Below, one piece after another: positions 26,646 through 35,597 of a DNA stretch of 47,080 nucleotides (its first letter is position 1; the number at the start of each line of letters is the position of its first letter). The translations under genes were made by a program, and so were the position numbers. The notes beneath the pieces are model-generated. The model did no database searches. It was not told the DNA's origin and was given only the letters and a program-made list of their open reading frames with translations. The stretch lies in contig JAGLTS010000050.1 of assembly GCA_023135165.1 (NCBI GenBank), forward strand, positions 1 to 47,080. The letters are read 5' to 3'. This DNA is from Phycisphaerales bacterium. GTDB taxonomy: Bacteria > Planctomycetota > Phycisphaerae > Phycisphaerales > JAGLTS01.

Positions 26646-28041
26646 CTTCTTCTACTCGGAGAATGATCAGAATCATCACAAGCGATGCGTACACCGCGCC
26701 GCGCATAAGCCAAGGCCAGTTGAGCATCACAGTGTGATTGCGTTTCAGGAACTGGGGAATGTCAATAAAGAGAAGCAGCGCCGTCATGCCCACGGGCAGC
26801 ATCAGACTCGATGTTGAGATATCGCCCATGCCTCGCATCGAGACGATCCCGCCGATGACGGAGAAGGCGTTGCCAAAGTCCGATGCGCGGAAGAATATCC
26901 AGGCGAGCATGACAATGAACATCGTGAGCACCCAAGACGCGATCGTATGCACAAAGTCCAACGGCGAGTTGATAGTCGGCCGATCGGGCATCTTGCGCCC
27001 GCGCAGATAGAGCTTATGCAGCGCGAGCGTCACACCGTGCAACCCGCCCCAGACGACGAACGTCCACGCGGCGCCGTGCCACAGCCCGCCGAGCAACATC
27101 GTCAGCATGAGGTTGCGATAGACAAACCACTTCGGCCCGCGGTTGCCCCCGAGCGGGATGTACAGGTAGTCGCGCAGCCACGTCGACAGCGAGATGTGCC
27201 ACCGCCGCCAAAAGACGGTGATATTCGTCGAGAAGTAGGGGTGATTGAAGTTCTCCATCAACTCGATGCCGAGCATTCGGCTGGCTCCGCGCGCAATGTC
27301 GCTATAGCCCGCGAAGTCGCCGTATATCTGCAGCGTGAAGAGAAAGACCGCGCGCATCAGCAGCGGCGCCGACATCCCCGCCGGGTTCGCAAACGCCGCC
27401 TCGACCTCGCCCGCGACGATATCCGCGATCACCACTTTCCGCACAAGCCCGATCAGAATGAGCAGCGCCCCCGATGACAACTGTTCGGCCGTGACATGCC
27501 TGCGCTTCGTGAACTGGGGAAGCAGGTGCTGCGCGCGTTCGATCGGCCCTGCGACAAGCTGCGGGAAGAACGCGAGGTACACGCCGTACGTCAGCGGACT
27601 GCGGATCGCCTGCACGCGCCCGCGGTACACATCAATCGTGTACGCGAGCGTCTGGAACGTGTAGAAGCTGATGCCCACGGGCAGGATGATCCGCAGGATC
27701 GGCAGGTGAGGCTCAAGGCCGACCGATGTGAGCAGCATCCCAGCCGAGTCAACGAAGAAGTTGAAGTACTTGAAGAACCCGAGAATGCCCAGATCCGTAC
27801 ACAGGCTCACAAGCAGCAATGCTTTGCGACGCCGACCCGTGGCGTTCTCCATGAGTCGTGCGACGGTGTAGTCGACGATCGTCGAGAGCCAGATCAGGCC
27901 GAGGAAGCGCCAGTCCCACGCGCCGTAGAAGACGTACGAGGCGATGAGGAGAAGGAGATTCTGTCCGCGCATCGGCAGGCGGTGGTACAGCAGGAACACC
28001 ACCGCGAAGAACAGAGCAAACTCCACCGTGTTGAAGAGCAC
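26617..28041 (-). CDS. MBOAT-family O-acyltransferase (AlgI/DltB-like)
   Basis: A 474-residue polytopic inner-membrane protein with ten or so hydrophobic segments. Family motifs are ILGFFKYFNFF, PVGISFYTFQTLAYTIDVYRG, VFWRRWHISLSTWLRDYLYIPLGGNRG (H282) and LLGGLWHGAAWTFVVWGGLHG with the catalytic H322. It moves acyl groups, usually acetyl, across the membrane for O-acylation of secreted glycans. It is followed with a 29-base overlap by the SGNH partner gene. Confidence 0.95.
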   Translation of the reverse strand: MLFNTVEFALFFAVVFLLYHRLPMRGQNLLLLIASYVFYGAWDWRFLGLIWLSTIVDYTVARLMENATGRRRKALLLVSLCTDLGILGFFKYFNFFVDSAGMLLTSVGLEPHLPILRIILPVGISFYTFQTLAYTIDVYRGRVQAIRSPLTYGVYLAFFPQLVAGPIERAQHLLPQFTKRRHVTAEQLSSGALLILIGLVRKVVIADIVAGEVEAAFANPAGMSAPLLMRAVFLFTLQIYGDFAGYSDIARGASRMLGIELMENFNHPYFSTNITVFWRRWHISLSTWLRDYLYIPLGGNRGPKWFVYRNLMLTMLLGGLWHGAAWTFVVWGGLHGVTLALHKLYLRGRKMPDRPTINSPLDFVHTIASWVLTMFIVMLAWIFFRASDFGNAFSVIGGIVSMRGMGDISTSSLMLPVGMTALLLFIDIPQFLKRNHTVMLNWPWLMRGAVYASLVMILIILRVEEDVPFIYFQF

Positions 28042-28216
28042 CTACATCTCCGTTTCGATCGCATGCCCGTAAAGGCCCGCCCAAGTCGGACGGATGGCGT
28101 GCCTACATACCACACACGACCGTCGCCGAGCAAGTCCGCAGCGCGCCGATGTCCTGGGTCCTATCGGCCCACCGCCGCTTCGCCTTCAGTTGGTGTCGTG
28201 CCGGGCAAGTGCCCGA

Positions 28217-31162
28217 TCACCCGTCGAACTGGGCGAGCAGGATGCCCAGGTCTGTTGCGTTGACCTCGCCATCCCCATTCAGGTCCGCACGCTCGTCGTA
28301 GTGAGGATCACCTTTCAGAAGCGAGTACGTCGCCAGCAGGATCGCCAGGTCGAGCTGGTCCACGCTTCCGCTGCCATCCAGGTCCGCGCTGCCCGGCACC
28401 GGGATACTTAGAAAATCAAGCGTATGCAGGTGATCTCGCCGCGCCGTCTCGTCCAGGCTCACGGTTTCGCTGATCTGCCCGCCCCACCAGAGCATCGGCG
28501 TCACGTGCACGGAAAGCCCGTCCGATGACGTGCCGTGATGGCTGCTGAAACGAATCTCACTCGGCTGGACGACCAGCGACACGCTCTCCGTCGCGGGCGG
28601 AAGGACAGCAGCTTCGTGCGCAATCGTGCCTCCGACGCTGACCGTCATCGCCACGCCTGAGCCGTCACCCGGGTCGCTGAGCGATACAAGCACCGCCGAT
28701 CCGCGCAGCCAGTACAACCGATCGCTCGACAATGTTCGCTCCGTTGCGCCCTCCCGCACGATCGTGGCGAGCAGTCGATGTTCCTCGATGTCCGCGGACA
28801 GCTCGATGTAGTTGGCAGCATCGCCCCACAGCGTTGCGAGCGGGGCAATTGTGGTGATCTGGGTTGTCGAGTCCCAACTGTCATCGGGAACCTCACCCGC
28901 GAGCGTGATCGACCACGCGTTGTCACACGCGAACCCAGCCACGGACGCGATCTCATCGGGATATGTCACCCCGCCCGGCGTCTCGGCTGGAGCAGGTTCG
29001 AGCGGATATCCCGGGAAGCCCACGCCTTCGATCAGGCAGTCCAAGGCAAGAAACAGATCCTGGTCATCCGGCTGCGTCGAGCCGCCGAACAGCTTGTACC
29101 GCAGCGATGCGCCGGGCTGCACGGTGTATCGGTCGATCGCCGTGGCGGGCATCCATGTGTCCATCACATGGGTGACGATCCCACGTGTGGTGAGCGTGTT
29201 GCTGCTGCCCTCGCTGAGTTCGACGGTCAGCCTGCCGGTCTTTGCATCCGTGCCGTTGAGCACCCACCACCGCGATGCGACGCCATCCGTGCCGAGGATC
29301 GCGCCGAGGTCCGTTTCGCTGCCGATCGGCTTGAGCGCGCCGATGTACGTGCTGGTATCCCAGCGCGTCGCGCCGATGTGGAAGACAGGCCCGGCGCACG
29401 GCGGCTGAGGCTCGATCGGCTCGCCTTCGTACTCCCATTGCCCCAGTCCATCCTGCGAGAGCGCGGTGATCTCGCCGTTGGCTGCCGGCAAGATGATCGG
29501 CGCATCCACGCCGCGCTGGAGTCCGCCCGGACCTACGCAGAACGGCTCGCGCACGACCCACTCCGGGATCGCCATGCGCCTGACGCCGAATGAGTTGATG
29601 AAACTATCTGAGTAGATGTGCTCGCCGTGGATGCAACCGGTCGCGCCTTTCGCTTCGTGCGACCAGCACTGTCCCCAATACTCGCCGTCCGGTGAGAAGA
29701 GCGTCCGCCGAGCCCAGTCGTCCGGCGGCTCGCTGGCCTGACTGAATGGGCTGTACCGCGAGACGTAAGGCCCGCCAAGCTCCGGCGTCGGCGTGCGAAT
29801 CAAGAAGCACTCACTCACCGTGCCGTTCGCCAACGCTTGACCATACACGAACTCCGTTCGCGGATGCGACGGCACATCATCGCCCACCGGCTGCACGCGC
29901 ATGAGTTGCTCACTACATATGTCCGCACCGACAATCAACCCGCCTGGAATCGGTGTCGGAGCACACCCGACGAACTGGTTGCCCTCCGTCCCGGGGCGAG
30001 TCTCACAGCGGTCGATCGAGGGCCGTGAATCAGTCCATGCATCATCACGTACGCCTTGGTGTGAGTCGTACCGGCGCGATCCGTGATAGTCCTCCTGTGC
30101 GGTCCATCCCCAGTTGGTGTATGCGTCATCGGCGCGCGTCGAGCTGACAACGCGGTTCTTGTCCAGGCCGTCGCCGATTGCCGTGATGACGCGCAGCCCG
30201 CCTGATGAGAACGGCACCACGCCCGCCACATGTGCGTGCTCGCTCATCAGCCCGCTCGCAGCCTCGTGCGCGATAACCGTCGGTTCCAACACCCACAGCG
30301 CCCCGACTGCCGATCGCGTTGCGCGGAACATGTACGTCCGCCCGCCGCGCGCGCCAGCGTTGTACCGGTAGTCGGTCCCCACGAAGTACGCCTCCAGCGG
30401 GTCCGGGCCGGCCTGCATCGGCCACCAGTTCTGCATCGTCCACTCTCGACCGCGGTCCTTGCCGATCTCAATCTGTTCATCCTCGAAGAGAAGTTCCCAC
30501 GTCTGCCCCTGGTCGGTGGACACCACGATCGCCGTCGCAATCGCGAACCAAAGCCCTTCCGGGGGGAGATAGTCGTGATACACCGTGCACATCAGAACGA
30601 TCAGCCCGTGGCAGATGGCGCCCGCGTTCGGCCGATACGCGTAGTCAGGGAACTGACCCTGCAAGATGTCCGGGAACGTGCCCTCGCCGATCAGCGTGCG
30701 GTTCCGCCCCACGCCGGTCTGTTCCGCGGTGAAGATGTCATCGCCCGCCACGGTGAACACGTCGATGATGTACGACCCCTGCTCGTAGAGCACCAGGAGC
30801 GGCGTGACACCGTCGTGATCCAGACCGGAGGCGAGCAGCAGCGTGCTGTTGTTCGTGGTGCGGATCGTCTCGACGATCGGCGCCGATGCGAGCAGGCGCG
30901 GCCCTGTGTAGCGGGGTTGGTTCTCGACCACCGTGTTGCCGTCATCATCGCGCGTGATGGCCGATCGGGAGAAGTTGAAAGAGAGCTCGGGCGACCCGAT
31001 GAATGTCCCGTCAAAGACAAAGCCCAGCGGATCGTCATTTCGTCCGTCATCGGTGCGCGTCGCGCCCTGGACAGGCTGCAGCGCACAGGCGACCACAGCG
31101 ATCAATCCAGCAACGGCGCATGGGCGTATGGGAGGCTTCATATCAAGCAGTAGTCGTCGCAT
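28217..31162 (-). CDS. Large secreted Asp-box protein with dockerin-like C-terminus, paralogue of the 17883 gene
   Basis: About 981 residues from the ATG at 31162, which has AGG at suitable spacing and precedes a signal peptide (cleavage near ALQPVQGA); an ATG seven codons later is an alternative. It is collinear with the protein at 17883 over nearly its whole length, sharing for example GAICHGLI, MQNWWPM, DPLEAYFV, FLIRTPTPELGGPY and EIRFSSHHG.SSDGL. The Asp box is STDQGQTW (215-222). The last ~55 residues hold two dockerin-like loops (DLDGSGSVDQLDLA and DLNGDGEVNATDLG). Unlike its paralogue it is on the minus strand and lacks the 280-base repeat upstream. A glycan-related role is inferred. 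Confidence 0.8.
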   Translation of the reverse strand: MRRLLLDMKPPIRPCAVAGLIAVVACALQPVQGATRTDDGRNDDPLGFVFDGTFIGSPELSFNFSRSAITRDDDGNTVVENQPRYTGPRLLASAPIVETIRTTNNSTLLLASGLDHDGVTPLLVLYEQGSYIIDVFTVAGDDIFTAEQTGVGRNRTLIGEGTFPDILQGQFPDYAYRPNAGAICHGLIVLMCTVYHDYLPPEGLWFAIATAIVVSTDQGQTWELLFEDEQIEIGKDRGREWTMQNWWPMQAGPDPLEAYFVGTDYRYNAGARGGRTYMFRATRSAVGALWVLEPTVIAHEAASGLMSEHAHVAGVVPFSSGGLRVITAIGDGLDKNRVVSSTRADDAYTNWGWTAQEDYHGSRRYDSHQGVRDDAWTDSRPSIDRCETRPGTEGNQFVGCAPTPIPGGLIVGADICSEQLMRVQPVGDDVPSHPRTEFVYGQALANGTVSECFLIRTPTPELGGPYVSRYSPFSQASEPPDDWARRTLFSPDGEYWGQCWSHEAKGATGCIHGEHIYSDSFINSFGVRRMAIPEWVVREPFCVGPGGLQRGVDAPIILPAANGEITALSQDGLGQWEYEGEPIEPQPPCAGPVFHIGATRWDTSTYIGALKPIGSETDLGAILGTDGVASRWWVLNGTDAKTGRLTVELSEGSSNTLTTRGIVTHVMDTWMPATAIDRYTVQPGASLRYKLFGGSTQPDDQDLFLALDCLIEGVGFPGYPLEPAPAETPGGVTYPDEIASVAGFACDNAWSITLAGEVPDDSWDSTTQITTIAPLATLWGDAANYIELSADIEEHRLLATIVREGATERTLSSDRLYWLRGSAVLVSLSDPGDGSGVAMTVSVGGTIAHEAAVLPPATESVSLVVQPSEIRFSSHHGTSSDGLSVHVTPMLWWGGQISETVSLDETARRDHLHTLDFLSIPVPGSADLDGSGSVDQLDLAILLATYSLLKGDPHYDERADLNGDGEVNATDLGILLAQFDG

Positions 31163-31201
31163 CGCTGCCTGTGGTTTCTTGGCGTTTGCGCGCATTGGCT
31201 G

Positions 31202-31245
31202 AAAAAAAGGTACGGACGGCACCTCGCAACGATGATATGCCGTCC
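31202..31245 (-). terminator. Intrinsic terminator after dxr (or leader attenuator of the next gene)
   Basis: Perfect 8-base arms (31214-31221 and 31238-31245) with a 16-base loop. On the minus strand the stem is followed five bases later by seven T. It lies ~95 bases after the dxr stop and 40 before the next start. An AT-rich TATAAATAA sits between dxr and the hairpin (minus strand, 31284-31292), so a leader-attenuator reading is also possible. Confidence 0.65.
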
Positions 31246-31338
31246 ACTCCGCCGCAGCCATGACGCACATATCCACCAGTGTTTATTTATAGGACGCCCG
31301 CTCGGTCGCAGGCTCACAGCCGGGCTGTTGGGCAGGGC

Positions 31339-32574
31339 TCAGGCGTGCTCGCTGCGGTTAGGAACACGATCGCGCACGAACGCCCGGGCGGCGTGGTCAG
31401 CCTCGAGCACGTCGGCAAGCGATGCGATCGGTTGCGTCGGAATGGCGCTGAGCGCCTCGACAATCAACGTCGTGATCTCGCCAAATGTGATGCGCCGATT
31501 CAGGAACGCATCGACCGCTGCTTCATTCGCGGCGCTGAGCACGGCGCCGGCTGTGGATGCGCCCATGCTGATCACGTCGTACGCCAAGCCCAGTGCTGGG
31601 AATCGTTCATGGTCAGGCGGATGGAAGTCGAGCCTGCGAAGCTGCGTCAGGTCGAGTTGCTCGGCCGTACCCGTGGGCCGATGCGGATACGTCAGGGCGT
31701 ATTGGATCGGCGTACGCATGTCAGGCGTGCCGAGCTGAGCGATGAGCGAACCGTCGCGGTACTCGACAAAGGAGTGCACGATGGACTGGGGATGAATCAC
31801 AACGTCGATTTGCTCGCCCGCGAGGCCGAAGAGCCAGTGCGCCTCAATGACCTCAAGGGCTTTGTTGATGAGCGATGCGGAATCGACGGTGATCTTGTCA
31901 CCCATGTTCCATGTCGGATGGGCGAGAACTTGCTCGACGGTGGCGAGGCGGATCTCGTCGGGAGCAGCGTCGCGGAGCGGGCCGCCGGATGCTGTGAGGA
32001 TGATGCGCCGCACATCGTCGTGGACATCGCAAGGCGGGCAATACGGCGACGCAGCGGTCTGAAGGGCCTGCCAGACCGCGGAGTGTTCGGAGTCGACGGG
32101 CAGGATGCGCGCCCCCGTTCGTCGAGCGAGCGGAATGACGAGCGGACCTGCCGCAACGAGCGTTTCCTTGTTGGCGATCGCCATGTCGATGCCGTGCTCA
32201 AGCGCAACGACCGTCGCGCCAAGTCCCGCAGCACCGACGATCGCCCCGAGCACGATGTTGGTTTCCGTGGCGAGCGATCGGACAAGCGCCTCAGCAGCAT
32301 CGTCGCCGCTGTGGATCGTTGCCCCTGGAAGCGCATCGCGTGCCGCAGCCGCTGCCTTGTTGTCGCAGAGTGCGATGTGCCGAACGCCCAACCGCTGGGC
32401 CTGTTCGACGATCTTCGCCCAATCCTTGTTCGCCGCGAGGCCGACAACCTGATAGCGCTGCGATGCAGTTCTGTTCAGGTGTTCGATGACGCGCACCGCG
32501 TTCGAACCGACCGAGCCGGTGGACCCAAGCAGGATGAGGCGCCGCGGGGGTGGTTTGAGCGGTGGGTCGGACAT
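31339..32574 (-). CDS. dxr: 1-deoxy-D-xylulose 5-phosphate reductoisomerase
   Basis: The first committed enzyme of the MEP isoprenoid pathway, converting DXP to MEP with NADPH and a divalent metal. About 411 residues. The NADPH loop is LLGSTGSVGSNAVRVI. Active-site blocks are LPVDSEHSAVWQAL, LTASGGPLRD, HPTWNMGDKITVDSASLINKALEVIEAHWLF and AANEAAVDAFL. The ATG at 32574 gives a normal start; ATG codons 6 and 27 bases upstream are in frame. It follows the RNase E/G gene by about 50 bases on the same strand, so the two may be cotranscribed. Confidence 0.96.
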   Translation of the reverse strand: MSDPPLKPPPRRLILLGSTGSVGSNAVRVIEHLNRTASQRYQVVGLAANKDWAKIVEQAQRLGVRHIALCDNKAAAAARDALPGATIHSGDDAAEALVRSLATETNIVLGAIVGAAGLGATVVALEHGIDMAIANKETLVAAGPLVIPLARRTGARILPVDSEHSAVWQALQTAASPYCPPCDVHDDVRRIILTASGGPLRDAAPDEIRLATVEQVLAHPTWNMGDKITVDSASLINKALEVIEAHWLFGLAGEQIDVVIHPQSIVHSFVEYRDGSLIAQLGTPDMRTPIQYALTYPHRPTGTAEQLDLTQLRRLDFHPPDHERFPALGLAYDVISMGASTAGAVLSAANEAAVDAFLNRRITFGEITTLIVEALSAIPTQPIASLADVLEADHAARAFVRDRVPNRSEHA

Positions 32575-32624
32575 GCGCATCAGCGTACCGCGAGGCAGCA
32601 CGACATGCCCGACGGGTCGTGATG

Positions 32625-35111
32625 TTAAGCAGGCGATGTGTCAGCAGCAGACGCATCAGTGGGTTGCCCAGCGGTCGGCTTGACGGTTTTGCGCCCGCTG
32701 CGTTTTCTGGTTGTCGATGTCTTCTTCCGCTCGCCCTGTGGCTTCTTCGTCGTCTTGGTGCGGCGCTTCTTCTTGGTCACCGGCGCTGCATCGGTACTGG
32801 TCTGGACGGCGGGTTCGACGGTCTCAGCAGGCGGCGCAACTTTGGTCTTTCGACGCCTGCGCGTCTTCTTGACAGTCGGCTTGGCTTCATCGGTCGACTC
32901 GGCGTCGTGCGGCACAGCCTTGTCCGACGCTTCGACAGCAGATGGGTCCGGCTTTACTTCCATCTGCTCGGAAGCGGATGCATTGGTCGATGCGGGTTTG
33001 CGCCGCCGTCGCCGCCGCCTGCGCGACGATGATGCGGGCTTGTCATCACCGCTCTCGACGGCCTGCTCGCTCGGCTCGGTTGATTCGGTCGGCGAGGTTG
33101 CCGGCGGAAGATCGCCGTTGCGGTCAGCGGGCGGAACGTCGTCGGCTGGCGGCGACTCGTCGTGCAACAGCGCGTTGTCCGTCTGCTGCTCAGCACTCTG
33201 GGTCTTCTTGCCTCGCCGACCACGGCGTCTGCGCCGTCGACGGGTCGATGTCTCAGCACCGGCTGGATGCTCAACAACCGTCTCACCAGTCGGCTCGGCT
33301 GACACATCGGCTGGCGCTTCGTCTTCGATCGGGGCGTCCGGTGCATCGGTGCCTTCACTCTGCGCCGCAGGCTGGCCGGACTTCTTGCGCCGCGATCGCC
33401 GACGTCGCTTGCGACCGGATGGAGCAGGCGATTCCTCTGGCGCTTCCGCGGATCGCACCAGTTCGTCAATCGACTCGGTCGGCTCATCCGTCAGCGTCTC
33501 GGCGGTGGATTCCCGCATTTCCTCGATCTGCTGATGGCGCAGGATGCGAAGATCACTGGGCGGCCTGGGCCCCGGCAGTCGTTCCAGATTGATGTCCGCG
33601 CCTCGCGCATCGTATGCGTAGTAATCCACGCGATCCGACGGAATGTCCTCGGATACCCGCACATCGATCGTCTTGCCGGTGCGTTGTTCGTAGAGACTCA
33701 GGCGCGTGCGTTGCGATGACAACATTTCCGACGCGACGTGCGGCGACACAGCCATCTCGACGCGCTGCACCACATCCACATCCAGCAGCGCCGCGAGGTG
33801 GCGCATCGCATCGAGCGACACCGTCTCCGCCCGTTTGACGTGCCCCGTCCCATCGCAACGCGGGCAAGGCGAGTGCTGCGAGCGCAAGATGCCGCCTCGC
33901 ATTCGCTGGCGGGTCATCTCGATGATCCCGAACTGGCTTGTGCGGAGGATCTTCGTCCTGGCGCGGTCTCGTTTCAGATACGACCGGAAGCGCTCTTCGA
34001 CGGTGGCCTGGTGCTCGCGCGATATCATGTCGATTAGATCGTTCACGACTAAGCCGCCGAGGTCGCGCAGGCGAACCTGACGGGCGATCTCGCGGACGGC
34101 TTCGAGATTCGTTCTGTATGCGGTCGTCTCCGCATCCCTGCCGAGCTTACCGCGACCGCTGTTCACGTCGATCGCGACGAGCGCTTCGGTCTGCTCGATG
34201 ACGAGGCTCCCGCCTGATGGAAGCGGTACGGTCGGCGACCTGATGTCAGCGATCTGCCGCTCGATGCCGAAGCTGTGGAAGATCGGCGTGGCGCAATCGT
34301 AGTACGCAAGCTCAGGCCCGCTGCGCGGAGCGACCACGCGGAGAAAAGCGTCGATGCGCTTCAGCGCAGAGATATCATCAATGACGATGCGCGTGACATC
34401 TTTGCTCAGGACATCACGGATCGTGCGGATGAGCAGGTCCGACTCGCTGTAGAGTTCCCGGGTTGCGCCGCCTTGCCCCCGCTGGCGCTGCATGTCCTTC
34501 CACAGGCGCTGAAGGAACGCCAGATCCCGCTTGAGTTCCGCTTTGGTTCGATCCATCCCCGCAGTGCGCAGGATGAAGCCGAAGCCCTCCGGCGTGTCGA
34601 GCGAGTCGAGGACCTTGCGCATGGCTCGGCGTCGGTCCTCATCCTCGACGCGGCGCGACACACCCAGGTTCTCCATGTTGGGCATCATGACGAGGTATCT
34701 GCCGGGAATGGACAGGTAGCTCGTCAATGTCGGACCCTTTGTCCCGATGCTGTCCTTGAGCACCTGGACGAGGATCTGCTGGCCCTTCTTGAGCGCATCT
34801 TGGATGGGCGGCCTGGCGCGCCGGGGCGTCTTCTTCCCAACGCGTTCGGTGGTGTCGGCGTCTTCGCCAGGGAAGTACTTCGGGTGCAGATCGGAGATGT
34901 GCAAAAAGCCGTTGCGCCCGACCGAGAAGTCGATGAACGCAGCTTGGATCGCCGGTTCGACGTTCACCACCTTGCCGGTGTAGATATTGCCGACGTGTGT
35001 CTGCGCGGATGCGAGTTCAACGTAGAGTTCTTCGAGACGACCGTCTTCGACGATCGCGATGCGGCATTCATCTTTGGCGACCGCATTGACCAACATGATT
35101 TGTTCGGGCAC
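32625..35111 (-). CDS. Ribonuclease E/G with long charged C-terminal tail
   Basis: The endoribonuclease of mRNA decay and rRNA processing. A GTG at 35111 behind AGAGGA is a better start than the ATG five codons later, giving ~828 residues. The S1 domain (HVGNIYTGKVVNVEPAIQAAFIDF) has an insertion after HPKYFPGE. Catalytic acids are in ALVAIDVNSGRGK and GGLVVNDLIDM, and the zinc link is CPRCDGTGH. After ~residue 560 the protein is a disordered tail in which acidic, Ala/Pro-rich stretches alternate with at least five blocks of consecutive arginine or lysine. In RNase E, such tails bind RNA and degradosome partners. Dxr is encoded just downstream. Confidence 0.93.
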   Translation of the reverse strand: MPEQIMLVNAVAKDECRIAIVEDGRLEELYVELASAQTHVGNIYTGKVVNVEPAIQAAFIDFSVGRNGFLHISDLHPKYFPGEDADTTERVGKKTPRRARPPIQDALKKGQQILVQVLKDSIGTKGPTLTSYLSIPGRYLVMMPNMENLGVSRRVEDEDRRRAMRKVLDSLDTPEGFGFILRTAGMDRTKAELKRDLAFLQRLWKDMQRQRGQGGATRELYSESDLLIRTIRDVLSKDVTRIVIDDISALKRIDAFLRVVAPRSGPELAYYDCATPIFHSFGIERQIADIRSPTVPLPSGGSLVIEQTEALVAIDVNSGRGKLGRDAETTAYRTNLEAVREIARQVRLRDLGGLVVNDLIDMISREHQATVEERFRSYLKRDRARTKILRTSQFGIIEMTRQRMRGGILRSQHSPCPRCDGTGHVKRAETVSLDAMRHLAALLDVDVVQRVEMAVSPHVASEMLSSQRTRLSLYEQRTGKTIDVRVSEDIPSDRVDYYAYDARGADINLERLPGPRPPSDLRILRHQQIEEMRESTAETLTDEPTESIDELVRSAEAPEESPAPSGRKRRRRSRRKKSGQPAAQSEGTDAPDAPIEDEAPADVSAEPTGETVVEHPAGAETSTRRRRRRRGRRGKKTQSAEQQTDNALLHDESPPADDVPPADRNGDLPPATSPTESTEPSEQAVESGDDKPASSSRRRRRRRRKPASTNASASEQMEVKPDPSAVEASDKAVPHDAESTDEAKPTVKKTRRRRKTKVAPPAETVEPAVQTSTDAAPVTKKKRRTKTTKKPQGERKKTSTTRKRSGRKTVKPTAGQPTDASAADTSPA

Positions 35112-35597
35112 AGAAGGTTCCTCTTGCCATGTGGCGAAGAGACTGCCCGCCGCGCGGTCCGGTCCGGCGCGCCCGCTGGTGCGGGTCGTGATATCGCCGG
35201 TCTGGGTCACGAGTGTGAGTCGTTTGAGTGACCACCCTGTTCGGATCGCGGGCGGCAGCACGGCGGAAGGTGTGATGCGACGCGGGCGCCAATTCAGCCG
35301 TCGAATTCCGATGCCTCGCCGCCAGTGCGGCAAGGCCGGGCTGAACTCGCCTCTGCATTCGCAACCACCCGCCTGCTTCGCCGGGTGTGATTCGGTTCTC
35401 GATGAGGGCAAAGCACCGTGCTCGACCCGCATCGTGACAACATGCATTCACCGATGCCCCGACCAAACGCCGGAAGACATCGAATCGGGTCGCCTCAGCC
35501 CTTCAGCCGAGCGCCCGCCGAGCGAGCCTGTGCTCTACTCACGGATCATCCTATACACCAAACAGAGGCAGGACAACCCGCCTTGCCGTCCGGACCA
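35112..35597 (-). other. 486-base spacer between enzyme I and RNase E/G genes
   Basis: No gene recognised; the frame of RNase E/G stays open through part of it but is not family-like. Just after the enzyme I stop a seven-pair hairpin (35566-35583, loop TTGT on the minus strand) may be a weak terminator. The rest would be a long 5' leader of RNase E/G, a gene whose leader mediates autoregulation in E. coli. That role here is only a guess. Confidence 0.3.

Noticed and set aside
28198..28216. Short hairpin CGGGCA-AGT-GCCCG before the stop of an Asp-box gene
   Set aside because: The stem is short and there is no T-run on either strand, so it is not supported as a terminator.
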